From Hymenobacter guriensis (lineage in GTDB: Bacteria; Bacteroidota; Bacteroidia; Cytophagales; Hymenobacteraceae): a stretch of 64,000 nucleotides of DNA. The position numbers were made by a program, and so were the translations under genes. Within the stretch, counting starts at the first letter, position 1, and each line of letters starts with the position of its first letter. This document shows positions 8,385 through 19,000 of the stretch, piece after piece. The notes under the pieces are model-generated. The model was not told the origin of the DNA, made no database searches, and worked only from the letters and a program-made list of their open reading frames with translations. The stretch is taken from assembly GCF_015773195.1 (NCBI RefSeq), contig NZ_JADWYK010000003.1, forward strand, positions 372,001 through 436,000, read 5' to 3'.

Positions 8385-9110
8385 ATGACCTGCGCTATTC
8401 TGGACGACGAACCCCTGGCCCTGGAGCTGCTGGCCGATTACTGCGCGCAGATACCCGGCCTGGAGTTGAAGGGGCAGTTTCATGAGGCGCTGGCGGGCCT
8501 GGCATTTCTGCAGGATAACCCTGTAGATGTAGTTTTTCTCGATATTCACATGCCCCGCCTCACGGGCTTGCAGCTGGCGCAGCTGCTGCCCCAGCCCGGC
8601 CCGCGCGTGGTTTTCACCACGGCCTACGACCAGTACGCCGTCCGCAGCTACGACCTGAACGCGGCCGATTATCTGCTCAAGCCCATTGCCTTCGAGCGGT
8701 TCGTGCAGGCCGTGCAGAAGGTACGCCAGCAGCTGGCCGCGCCGGCCCCGGCGGCCATTGCCCCCGCGCCAGCCGAGGCCACTGCCGCGCCCGATGCCAT
8801 GTTCGTGAAAAATGACCACCGGCTCCAGCGCGTGGCTTTCGACGATATTCTCTACATCGAAGGCATGAAGGAGTACCTGATGATTTATACCACCAGCGGT
8901 AAGGTGCTGACGCTGCAGTCGTTCCGGCGGGTGGAGGAGGTGTTGCCGCCCGAGCGGTTTGCGCGCATCCACAAGTCGTTTCTGGTGGCGCTCAACCGCA
9001 TCGAGCACATTGAACGGGGCAAAGTTCAGATTGCCGGCCGCCTGCTGCCCATCGGCGACACGTACCGCGACGCCGTAACGGCCGTGCTCCGCGCAAGTAA
9101 TATGCTTTAA
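8385..9110 (+). CDS. LytTR-family response regulator
   Basis: The product is 241 aa from ATG 8385; an upstream in-frame ATG would add 16 residues that are not receiver-like. The receiver domain has the acidic pair in AILDDEP, the phospho-acceptor Asp about residue 53 in FLDIHMP, Thr in FTTAYD and Lys about 99 in DYLLKP. An Ala/Pro linker (about 115-135) leads to a LytTR DNA-binding domain (FDDILYIEGMKEYLMIYTTS, RIHKSFLVALNRIE). It is the partner of the upstream LytS-type kinase, 180 bp away. A likely target is the direct repeat at 6966-6998, between the kinase and the divergent exporter (inference). Confidence 0.92.
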   Translation: MTCAILDDEPLALELLADYCAQIPGLELKGQFHEALAGLAFLQDNPVDVVFLDIHMPRLTGLQLAQLLPQPGPRVVFTTAYDQYAVRSYDLNAADYLLKPIAFERFVQAVQKVRQQLAAPAPAAIAPAPAEATAAPDAMFVKNDHRLQRVAFDDILYIEGMKEYLMIYTTSGKVLTLQSFRRVEEVLPPERFARIHKSFLVALNRIEHIERGKVQIAGRLLPIGDTYRDAVTAVLRASNML

Positions 9111-9403
9111 GCTAGAATCGTTGCTCCCAGCTTCGACTTTCGTGTTTTATTAGCCTTCGTGGATATTGTGTGTCGGTAAAAGGTTGCTTTATAGATGGAT
9201 AGGTGGTTATTTGGCTGGCGGCAAAGCCTGCATGCAACCTCCCTGCGGGCCGCTGCCTCTCCCTTATAAGCCGGTAGCCAGCCGGCTGAATAGGGTTCTT
9301 CGAAGCCAACTGCATTTATGCATCATCTATCCGCCTTTGCGGGGCTGCCAACCGGCTGCTCCGCCGTAACTTTGGGAGCCGGTCTGGTTGATCGGAGTGC
9401 CGT

Positions 9404-10081
9404 ATGAGTGCTCTGTCGGCCAGTTTTGGGGCGTCGGGCCTGCGTGGTCTGCTCGCCGATTCCAGTTATTCCCGTGAAACGGTTACCCGTACCGCTCCCG
9501 TGCGTCCTATTGCTTCTCCTGCTATCCTAGACGAATCGGCCCTGCTCGATGCTTGCCTGGCGGGGAGCCGGCTGGCGCAAAAACAATTATACGAGCGGTT
9601 CTCCGGCAAGATGATGGCCGTGTGCATGCGCTACGCCCAAACCACTTTCGAGGCCGAAGACGTATTGCAGGAAGGCTTCGTGACGGTGTTTCGCAATCTG
9701 CCGGGTTTTCGGCGCGAGTGTCCGCTGGAATTCTGGATTCGCCGTATTATGGTGAATGCGGCCCTGCGCCAGCACCGCCGCAACGCTCCGCTGGTAGCCG
9801 TAAGTGAGGGTGAATACCCCGAAACGCTGGCCGACGAGGAATTCACGCTGGCGAACTATGGTTATGAGGAACTGCTTACGATGATTCAGGATTTGGCCCC
9901 GCGCTACCGCATGGTATTCAACTTGTTCGCCATCGAAGGCTACAGCCACAAGGAAATAGGTGAGCTGATGCAGATATCGGAAGGTACCAGCAAATCCCAA
10001 TACGCCCGGGCCCGGGTTATTCTCAAAAACAAACTGGAACGCCTCGACGCTCATCGTCACAATGGAACCTTCAGCCGATAA
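9404..10081 (+). CDS. ECF-type RNA polymerase sigma factor
   Basis: The product is 225 aa. An N-terminal extension of about 45 residues, rich in Ser/Ala/Thr, precedes sigma region 2 (YERFSGKMMAVCMRYAQ, FEAEDVLQEGFVTVFRNL) and region 4 (APRYRMVFNLFAIEGYSHKE, GTSKSQYARARVILK). This is the usual layout of extracytoplasmic-function sigma factors in Bacteroidota. ATG 9404 is preceded by GGAG at 9394-9397, and a -7-like TAACTTTG lies at 9367-9374; no good -33 box was seen. The gene overlaps the next one by 20 bp, so they are co-expressed. The 293-bp stretch before it (9111-9403) holds nothing else I can name. Confidence 0.93.
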   Translation: MSALSASFGASGLRGLLADSSYSRETVTRTAPVRPIASPAILDESALLDACLAGSRLAQKQLYERFSGKMMAVCMRYAQTTFEAEDVLQEGFVTVFRNLPGFRRECPLEFWIRRIMVNAALRQHRRNAPLVAVSEGEYPETLADEEFTLANYGYEELLTMIQDLAPRYRMVFNLFAIEGYSHKEIGELMQISEGTSKSQYARARVILKNKLERLDAHRHNGTFSR

Positions 10082-11855
10082 GCCACAGAACCCTCAGACC
10101 GGCAACCTGGAGCAGTTGTTTCGACAGAAGTTCGAGGAAGCCGAAATAGCGCCCCGGGCCGACCTGTGGGCGCAGATTGACCACGACCTGCTGGTTCAGC
10201 AAAATGAAACCTACCGCCAGCGCCTGCAGCTGCACCGCTGGGCGGCGGCCGCCTGCCTGCTGTTTGCCATGGCTATGGGCGCCTGGTTTACGCTGCATTA
10301 CTCCGGTGGTCACGAAGCCGGGCTGGCGGCCAACACCTCGGCTGCCTCCCGCTCAGCCTCGGCTGCCCAGCCTGCTCTGAACGGAGAAGCCCCGGCGTCC
10401 CTTTCAACGCCTGCCCGTTCCAACGCTGCCCGCACCACGGCCAGCGTAGCCACCGCTACGACCGGCCGCTCGCAGACGAGCCCGGCTGCCGCTGGTGCTG
10501 CCGAAGCTTCAGCTTCCCGCTACACGATGCCTGCCGGGCGCCGGGCAGTTGGGACCTCCGTAGCCCACAATGAGTCTGCACCAACAAGCCAGGAGCGCGC
10601 TTACCGGTGGACGGGTTCTTCTGCTAATCCAGCTAACCCATCTGCTACAGTGGCTGCCGTGGCCGCATCAACAGCTACTACCACAAATCCTACTGCTACT
10701 ACCGAAATGGGCTTGCCAGCCTCGGGTTTTGCTGCTCAAACTTCGGGTTCCGGCATTGGCTCGATGGCGGCGCTCCGCCCGGCAGCTGCAGCTACGCAAG
10801 TGGGTACTGACGTTTCAACTGCTGATGGACTTGCTTCAGGTACGCTAGCTGACGCAGCTGCTTCCGCTTCTCTGCTAACTAGCGGCAAATCTGCCTCCTT
10901 CACTGATCTGGCCGCGCTGACGCCCCGCGAAACCGCGTTGGCAACGGCTGTCAGCAACTTGCCCTCTTCTCTGCAGCCGGCGTACCCCAGTTCGGCTTTG
11001 GCCTGGGCCGATGAACTGAGCCGAGAAGATGAGAAAAAACAGACCACGGCTACTGGCTGGACGTTTGGGGGCGGGCACACGCTGTCATCTTATAACCCGA
11101 ACGTGAATTTCTCACGTGGCGCCTTACCAGCATCAAATGTGCGTATTGCGTCTACTGCTCTGGTAAATGCCCGCATGTATGAGGACGGAGCCGAAGAATA
11201 CCGGGAAAACCTGCAGGCGGGCCTAGGGCAGCGGATTATGTTGCTGGCCCGACGTCGGCTATCCAGCCGCTGGAGCGTGGCTGCGGGCGTTGAAGCAGCC
11301 GAATACCGGGCCAGTTCCCGCACATCCTACGCGGCACTGGAGCCAACTGCGGCTACTACCTTCACGGGCGGTTTCTCATCCACTGACCGCGTGCGTACCC
11401 AGATGGCTACCGACCTGACGGTGCTGAATGAGCCGCAGAAAACCCGCTACCGATACCGCAGCGCCGGGGTGCCAGTGCTGGTACAGTACGGCAACGGAGC
11501 CAAAAACGGCTGGTCGCTGTATGCCCGCGTAGGGGCTGCTGTAAATGTGCTCTTGGGCACCCGTTTCTCGGGTGAAGACGAGAACCTGGTAACACAAAAG
11601 TCTTACTCCTTTGGTGCAAGCGACTCTCCCTACCGCAAAGTGCTGACTTCCGTGCGCGGTGGGGCCGGCATGCAGTACCGTCCGGTGGGCGCTTCGTGGG
11701 CACTGGCCTTTGGGCCGGCGGCCGAAACCGGCCTCAACACGCTGAATGCCAACCCTACGCAAACTTACTGGCAACAGTCACGGCCTTATTCCGTGGGCCT
11801 GGAAGCCAGCGTGGAGTTTGGCGCCAAAGCCGCACCAGCTCTGGCCGCACACTAA
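10062..11855 (+). CDS. Membrane-anchored protein with C-terminal beta-barrel-like domain, coupled to the sigma factor
   Basis: The product is 597 aa and starts inside the last 20 bp of the sigma gene. About 55 cytoplasmic residues (LEQLFRQKFEEAEIAPRADL) precede one hydrophobic helix (WAAAACLLFAMAMGAWFTLH). A low-complexity Ala/Ser/Thr stretch of about 240 residues follows. The C-terminal third (about 340-597) has alternating aromatic strands and Gly turns typical of an outer-membrane beta-barrel (AGVPVLVQYGNGAKNGWSLY, YSVGLEASVEFGAK). The position after an ECF sigma gene and the N-terminal layout resemble an anti-sigma factor fused to an envelope-spanning and barrel part. That role is an inference. 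A terminator follows at 11907. Confidence 0.7.
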   Translation: MEPSADKPQNPQTGNLEQLFRQKFEEAEIAPRADLWAQIDHDLLVQQNETYRQRLQLHRWAAAACLLFAMAMGAWFTLHYSGGHEAGLAANTSAASRSASAAQPALNGEAPASLSTPARSNAARTTASVATATTGRSQTSPAAAGAAEASASRYTMPAGRRAVGTSVAHNESAPTSQERAYRWTGSSANPANPSATVAAVAASTATTTNPTATTEMGLPASGFAAQTSGSGIGSMAALRPAAAATQVGTDVSTADGLASGTLADAAASASLLTSGKSASFTDLAALTPRETALATAVSNLPSSLQPAYPSSALAWADELSREDEKKQTTATGWTFGGGHTLSSYNPNVNFSRGALPASNVRIASTALVNARMYEDGAEEYRENLQAGLGQRIMLLARRRLSSRWSVAAGVEAAEYRASSRTSYAALEPTAATTFTGGFSSTDRVRTQMATDLTVLNEPQKTRYRYRSAGVPVLVQYGNGAKNGWSLYARVGAAVNVLLGTRFSGEDENLVTQKSYSFGASDSPYRKVLTSVRGGAGMQYRPVGASWALAFGPAAETGLNTLNANPTQTYWQQSRPYSVGLEASVEFGAKAAPALAAH

Positions 11856-11906
11856 GCCAAGTTCAGCCTATAAAACGCTTGGTTTCGGCTACTTTTGAAA
11901 TCCTCG

Positions 11907-11937
11907 CCCCGGCTGCGTCTGCAGTCGGGGTTTTTTC
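11907..11937 (+). terminator. Rho-independent terminator
   Basis: CCCCGGCTGC pairs with GCAGTCGGGG across a 4-base loop (11907-11930, with one G-T pair), followed by TTTTTTC. It ends the sigma-factor/barrel transcript 50 bp past the stop and insulates uvrB. Confidence 0.88.
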
Positions 11938-12044
11938 TTTCCCGAGGAAACCTCTATTTAGCTAACGTAGTTATCAAAGGCTGACCTTTGTCCCACGCAG
12001 GCGCCGCCGCAAAGGCAGTTTCGCTAAGCCCTCTTTCTCCCCGC

Positions 12045-14081
<2,037 letters not shown>

Positions 14082-14083
14082 GG

Positions 14084-14788
14084 CTACCGCAAGGTATCCA
14101 GCCAGGCTGGCACTTCCGCCAGGGAGGCCATTTCCCGAAACGACACGCCGGCCAGCTCGGCTTCCGACACCCGCTCCATCACCCAGGTGGTGTGGTAGGG
14201 TACATACACAGCCCGCCCACCCAGCCGCGCCACCGGCAGCACGTCCGACTTCAGCGAGTTGCCAATCATGACAAACGCCTCGGGCGGCACCTGGTAGCGC
14301 CGCATAATGCGCTGGTAGGTGGCTTCGTTTTTCTCGCTCACGATTTCCACATGGTCGAACAGGTCGCCAAGGCCGGAGCGGGCCAGCTTGCTTTCCTGGT
14401 CGAATAGGTCGCCTTTGGTGAGCAGGAGCAGCGGCAGCCCGCGCCGTTTCACCTCGGCCAGCACTTCGGGCACGTGGGGCAGGAGCTCAATCGGGAAATC
14501 CAGCAGCCGCTTGCCATAGTCGAGAATCTGCTGAATTTCGGTGCCTGTGACGGCGCCCTGCGTCAGCTGGATAACTGTCTCAATCATCGACAGCATAAAC
14601 GACTTGGCGCCGTAGCCGAACAGCTGCATGTTTTGGCGCTGCACCTCGTAGAAGCGGCTGCCCAGCAGGTCGGCGTCGCCGTAGTGCGTGAGCAGGGCGT
14701 AGAGGCGGGCTTCGGCGTAATCGAAGTGCGGCTGGTTGGGCCACAAAGTATCATCGGCATCGAAGGCAACAAGCTTGGGAGCAGCCAT
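14084..14788 (-). CDS. HAD-superfamily hydrolase
   Basis: The product is 234 aa from ATG 14788 (MAAPKLVAFDADDTLW). The HAD motif I DxD is in FDADDT, motif II Thr is in LLLLTKGD, the Lys region is at SEKNEATYQRIMRRY, and the motif IV-like MIGNSLKSDVLPVARLGG is present. A helical cap lies between motifs I and II. The layout fits YjjG/phosphoglycolate-phosphatase-like small-molecule phosphatases. The substrate is unknown. An upstream start adding 21 residues is possible but lacks homology-like features. It is tail-to-tail with uvrB. Confidence 0.85.
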   Translation of the reverse strand: MAAPKLVAFDADDTLWPNQPHFDYAEARLYALLTHYGDADLLGSRFYEVQRQNMQLFGYGAKSFMLSMIETVIQLTQGAVTGTEIQQILDYGKRLLDFPIELLPHVPEVLAEVKRRGLPLLLLTKGDLFDQESKLARSGLGDLFDHVEIVSEKNEATYQRIMRRYQVPPEAFVMIGNSLKSDVLPVARLGGRAVYVPYHTTWVMERVSEAELAGVSFREMASLAEVPAWLDTLR

Positions 14789-15006
14789 AGTGGGCAGAAC
14801 GGGTGAGGCCGGCAAAGCTACCGTAAGGGGCCGAAAAGGCCATAGGTACACAAAGGAAGCGGCAGCCGGAGAAGTGAAGCATGCTACCCCAGCCGCGCAG
14901 GGAAAAAGTGCGCGGCACAGGCGCGTCGCAGAACTTTTACTTGTATAGGTTCTGACTTATATTGGGGTAGTCTTCACTTTTCGCTTTCTTCCCCTTTCTC
15001 TGCTTT

Positions 15007-15429
15007 ATGAAGCTTTTCGTTACCTCTCTGCTTGCGCTGGGGCTGAGCCTGGCTTATTCCGGCCCGACCACTGCCCGGGCTGCCCGCCCGCAAGTACCGG
15101 CTTACGTACCGGCTCCGCAGTATCAGTACCTGCAGATGACCACTATCGAGTCGGTAGTGGCAGGCGGCATGGGCCGTTCCCGCATTCTGTTTACGCCCGA
15201 GTTTAAAGGCACCAAGGAAGCCAATATGGAAAACCTGTTCAGCCTGACCGGGCTGAATCTGGGCAACGTGCACGCCAACGAGGAAACGATTATGCGGTAT
15301 CTGAACGAGTTGGCCGCCGACGGCTGGGAGCTGATGCAAACCACGCCGCTTACCCAAACCCTGGTCAGCGGCGGTACCACCGGCCAGGGCATCTTCCTTA
15401 CGCGCTATCTGTTCCGCAAAGCCAAGTAA
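15007..15429 (+). CDS. Small exported protein, function unknown
   Basis: The product is 140 aa. A signal peptide (MKLFVTSLLALGLSLAYS) is followed by a mature domain of about 110 residues. Its C-terminal half (MRYLNELAADGWELM ... FLTRYLFRKAK) resembles the short DUF4177-like fold, in which a "GWEL" motif is followed by a beta strand and basic end. I do not recognise a specific function. It is a single-gene unit with a hairpin terminator 7 bp after the stop. The 218-bp gap before it (14789-15006) holds no recognised feature. Confidence 0.7.
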   Translation: MKLFVTSLLALGLSLAYSGPTTARAARPQVPAYVPAPQYQYLQMTTIESVVAGGMGRSRILFTPEFKGTKEANMENLFSLTGLNLGNVHANEETIMRYLNELAADGWELMQTTPLTQTLVSGGTTGQGIFLTRYLFRKAK

Positions 15430-15435
15430 CAGGGA

Positions 15436-15466
15436 GCGGGTGCCTGGTTGTTTGGCAGGCACCCGC
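15436..15466 (+). terminator. Hairpin terminator
   Basis: There is a perfect 11-bp stem, GCGGGTGCCTG / CAGGCACCCGC, with a 9-base loop, followed by GGGCTTTCTGT. The T-run is weak, but the stem sits right after a stop codon. The rest of the 383-bp gap (15430-15812) is AT-rich leader DNA of the SusC gene and carries two operators. Confidence 0.65.
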
Positions 15467-15737
15467 GGGCTTTCTGTCGGCCTGTAGCCCGGATATAGGA
15501 GGCATTACCTGAGCTAGTATTACATTAACGATTATGTAGAATTGCGTTGTGCAGACGCGCAGGAGCAGGCTTCTTCGTAAAAGAAAATATTTTTTGTTGA
15601 TTATCTGTTACAAATTTGTTAATCTTGCCCTGTTCGTTGTCTCTCCGCGAATTACACCTGGGAGCAGAAAGCCTGCCGTCTCCTGGCAGGAGACCCGGAA
15701 TAAGGTAAAATCCATTGCGCTTTTTTTTTGACCATCT

Positions 15738-15753
15738 ACACAAACGATTGTGA
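15738..15753 (+). promoter_or_regulatory. LacI-type operator, distal copy upstream of susC
   Basis: ACACAAACGATTGTGA matches the repeated palindrome of this locus (consensus ACACAAwCGATTGTGT) at 15 of 16 positions. It is 27 bp, start to start, before a second copy and 60 bp before the SusC ATG. The probable ligand is the LacI regulator encoded at 46062-47123. Confidence 0.75.
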
Positions 15754-15764
15754 TTGTTTTAAAA

Positions 15765-15780
15765 ACACAAACGATTGTGT
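15765..15780 (+). promoter_or_regulatory. LacI-type operator, proximal copy upstream of susC
   Basis: ACACAAACGATTGTGT is an exact match to the locus consensus and lies 32 bp before the SusC ATG. I found no convincing TAnnTTTG promoter between operator and start, so the pair may act downstream of the promoter as a roadblock, or the -7 element may be non-canonical. Confidence 0.8.
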
Positions 15781-15812
15781 TATCCATAAAAATCCCCACA
15801 CTCTTTCCCCCT

Positions 15813-18800
15813 ATGAAGAAGCCCATACCCATTGTGCGCCGGCTTACCTTGCCGGCAATCCTGCTTTGTGCTCCCCTGGCGTTGCTGAGCGCAACGGCAC
15901 ACGCGGCCCCGGCCTATGATACCAGCACTATGGGCCTGCGTCTGGCCGATGTGACGGTAACCGGCCGGGTGACGGACGAGAAAGGGGAGGCTATGCCGGG
16001 GGTGAACGTGGTAGTCAAAGGCACTACTGTGGGTACGCAAACCGATGTGAACGGCCAATACTCGCTGGTGGCCCCCGACAATGCCATTCTGGTATTCTCC
16101 TTTGTGGGCTATACTTCCCAGGAATCTGCCGTAGCGGGCCGCACCAGCATTAATGTGAGTATGGCTGCCGACGCCAAAACGCTGAGCGACGTGGTAGTGG
16201 TGGGCTACCTCACCCAGGACCGCCAGAACGTGACCAGCGCCGTGAGCAGCGTGGATGCCAAGGAGAGTGTGAAGGTGCCGGTGCCCACGCTTACGCAGGC
16301 CATACAGGGCCGGGTAGCGGGCGTGCTGGTGGAAAGTGCCGGCAACCCCGGCGCCGTGCCCAACGTGGTTATCCGCGGTATCGGCACTACCGGCTCGGGC
16401 AGCAACCCACTGTACGTGATTGACGGATTGTGGACCGACAACATCCGCGACTTGAGCCCCACGGATATCGAGTCGGCGACGGTGCTGAAGGATGCCTCTT
16501 CCACGGCCGTGTACGGTTCGCGCGGAGCCAACGGCGTTATCCTGATTACCACCAAGCGGGGCCGGGCCGGGGAGCCGAAAATCAGCTTCAATGCCTATAA
16601 AGGGGTAGAAGACATCTACCGCAAGTTCGACCTGACCAACCACAGCGAGTGGGCCGACCGCGCTGCCGTAGCTTACCGCAATGCCGGCCTCGACCCCACG
16701 GTGCGCATGCCCGGCGCGGTGAAGGGCACGGCGGCCTACAGCGAGGCTATTGACACGGACTGGCAGAAAGAGTTTTTCCAGACGGGCAAGGTAGAAGACT
16801 ACAACCTGACGTTTTCGGGCGGCAATGCCACCGGCAAAAGCGCCACCAACTTCCTGATTTCGGGCGGCTACTTCCGGCAGGATGGCATCGTGAAAGGCCC
16901 TTCGTTTGAGCGCTACAACGTGCGCCTGAACTCGGGCATGACGCGCGGCCGCTTCAAGCTGGGCCAGAGCGCCCTTCTCACCCACATCAATACCACCCTG
17001 CTCAACGAAGTGCCGTTTGTGGATGTGCTGGCCGAGTTGCCCGGCATTCCGGTGTACAACCCCGCCAACTTCGGGGGCTATGGCTACGGCAGCGCCAACC
17101 TGTTCAACTACTCCGTGAACCCCATCGGGGCCCAGGAAATCCTGCGGCGCACCCAGAAAAACAACCTGTTGCAGGGCAGCATCAACGGGGAGTTTTCCAT
17201 TTTCGACTTCCTTTCGTACCGCCTGAACCTGGGCCTGGAAGTACACGACTACAACGACAAAAACGCCCGCCGGGAAGGCTACATCCGCCTGGGCGAGTCG
17301 AACCCTAATACCACCTACCTGTTCGAGAACCGCGGCACGTCCATGTTCACCATGGTCGAAAACACGCTGAACTTCAACAAGCAGTTCGGCGACAACAACG
17401 TGAATGCGGTGGTGGGCTACTCGGAGCAATCCAACCGGGTAAACAACGCCACGGCCAACGCTACGGGGTTTGCCTCCACGCCCCAGTACTTCTTTGTGCT
17501 GAGCCAGGGCTCCAACTCGGCCTCGCCGGCCACCGTGGGTGGTGGTATGGATGTATTTGCCAAACGCTCCTACTTCAGCCAGGTTAACTACGACTATAAA
17601 AACCGCTACCTGATTACGGGCAGCTTCCGCCGCGACGGTTCTTCGCGCTTTGATGCCTCCCGCCGCTACGCCAACTTCGGTGCCGGCTCCGTGGGCTGGC
17701 GTATCAGCGAGGAAGACTTTTTCAAGGGGGCCCTGCCCATGGTAAATAGCCTGAAGCTGCGGGCCAGCTACGGCGTGAATGGCAACGATTTGCTGCCTGG
17801 TTCCTATCTGTACCAAGCCCGCATAAACCCTACTGTTTTCTACCCGCTGGGTACGGGCCAGGTGCTGGTGCCCGGTGCCATTCAGCCCGGTGTCGAAAGC
17901 AAGGACATCCGCTGGGAGTCGCGCTACACCACCGATTTTGGACTTGACATGGAGCTACTCAACAGCCGCTTGAGCCTATCGGCCGACTACTACATTTCCA
18001 CTACCAAAGACGCGCTGGTGAGCCCGCCGCTGCCGGGCTATCTGGGCACCGCTGGTAATGCTCAGCCGTTTGCCAACGTAGGTGAGCTCCGCAATAAAGG
18101 GCTGGAAGTGGCCCTGGGCTTCCACGAGACGCGGAAGGATTTCACCTATGGCGTGGATTTGACGCTGACGACCCTGCGCAATGAAGTGCTGCGCCTCTCG
18201 GATATTCAGCCCGTAATTCCGGGCGACTTTGGCGCTACCCGCACCGAAGTAGGCCAGCCGCTGAGCCGCTTGTATGTGCTGCAGATGATGGGCATTTTCC
18301 AGAGCACGGAAGAAATCCAGAACTACAAGAGCGCCGATGGCAAAGTAATTCAGCCCCTGGCCCAGCCCGGCGACGTGAAGTTTGAAGACGTGAACGGCGA
18401 CGGCGCCATCACCTACTCCGGCGACCGGAAATACGTGGGCAGTCCGTTCCCGACTTTGCAGGGTGGCCTGAACCTGACGGCGGGCTTTAAAGGTTTTGAC
18501 CTAAGTGTTTTCTGGCAGGGCGTCACCGGCAACGACCTGCTGAACGTGACCCGCTCGGCCGTGGATGGCCTCAACGGCGACACCAACTTCCGCCGCGACC
18601 TGTCGCCCTGGACGCCGGAAAACCCTTCCACCACCACGCCACGCCTGGTGTACGGCGGCGGTGCTGAGCAAGTGAAAAACTACGAAATAGCCAGCACCCG
18701 CTGGGTGGAAGACGGCTCCTACCTGCGCCTGAAAAACGTGCAGCTGGGCTACACCCTGCCTGCCAGCCTGCTCAGCAAAGTAGATGGCCTGGGCAGCGTG

Positions 18801-18956
18801 CGCCTGTACGTGACCGGCCGCAACCTGGTGACCTTCACCAAGTACACCGGCTTCGACCCGGAAACGCCCGGCACGGGCTTCTTTGGCCGGGGCATCGATA
18901 ATGGCACCTACCCCAACGTGCGCACCATCACGGGCGGCCTGCAGGTGAACTTCTAA
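15813..18956 (+). CDS. SusC/RagA-family TonB-linked outer-membrane receptor (arabinan oligosaccharide uptake)
   Basis: The product is 1047 aa from ATG 15813, with signal peptide MKKPIPIVRRLTLPAILLCA. A CarboxypepD-regulatory-like domain (TGRVTDEKGEAMPGVNVVVK) is followed by a plug with the SusC signature (NVVIRGIGTTGSGSNPLYVI, ESATVLKDASSTAVYGSRGA, NGVILITTK). A long beta-barrel ends in ITGGLQVNF. It is followed 44 bp later by its SusD partner, and the pair would form the outer-membrane glycan importer. Arabinan oligosaccharides are the inferred ligand, from the GH43 and ara genes downstream. Two LacI-type operators lie just upstream. Confidence 0.95.
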   Translation: MKKPIPIVRRLTLPAILLCAPLALLSATAHAAPAYDTSTMGLRLADVTVTGRVTDEKGEAMPGVNVVVKGTTVGTQTDVNGQYSLVAPDNAILVFSFVGYTSQESAVAGRTSINVSMAADAKTLSDVVVVGYLTQDRQNVTSAVSSVDAKESVKVPVPTLTQAIQGRVAGVLVESAGNPGAVPNVVIRGIGTTGSGSNPLYVIDGLWTDNIRDLSPTDIESATVLKDASSTAVYGSRGANGVILITTKRGRAGEPKISFNAYKGVEDIYRKFDLTNHSEWADRAAVAYRNAGLDPTVRMPGAVKGTAAYSEAIDTDWQKEFFQTGKVEDYNLTFSGGNATGKSATNFLISGGYFRQDGIVKGPSFERYNVRLNSGMTRGRFKLGQSALLTHINTTLLNEVPFVDVLAELPGIPVYNPANFGGYGYGSANLFNYSVNPIGAQEILRRTQKNNLLQGSINGEFSIFDFLSYRLNLGLEVHDYNDKNARREGYIRLGESNPNTTYLFENRGTSMFTMVENTLNFNKQFGDNNVNAVVGYSEQSNRVNNATANATGFASTPQYFFVLSQGSNSASPATVGGGMDVFAKRSYFSQVNYDYKNRYLITGSFRRDGSSRFDASRRYANFGAGSVGWRISEEDFFKGALPMVNSLKLRASYGVNGNDLLPGSYLYQARINPTVFYPLGTGQVLVPGAIQPGVESKDIRWESRYTTDFGLDMELLNSRLSLSADYYISTTKDALVSPPLPGYLGTAGNAQPFANVGELRNKGLEVALGFHETRKDFTYGVDLTLTTLRNEVLRLSDIQPVIPGDFGATRTEVGQPLSRLYVLQMMGIFQSTEEIQNYKSADGKVIQPLAQPGDVKFEDVNGDGAITYSGDRKYVGSPFPTLQGGLNLTAGFKGFDLSVFWQGVTGNDLLNVTRSAVDGLNGDTNFRRDLSPWTPENPSTTTPRLVYGGGAEQVKNYEIASTRWVEDGSYLRLKNVQLGYTLPASLLSKVDGLGSVRLYVTGRNLVTFTKYTGFDPETPGTGFFGRGIDNGTYPNVRTITGGLQVNF

Positions 18957-19000
18957 GGCGCCACGAAACGCCATACCCTTTCTCTTTCGACGCAATTCCC

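Noticed and set aside
15780..17816. Minus-strand open frame of 678 codons opposite the arabinan susC gene.
   Set aside because: The plus strand encodes an unmistakable SusC protein; the antisense frame has no recognisable motif and results from codon bias.
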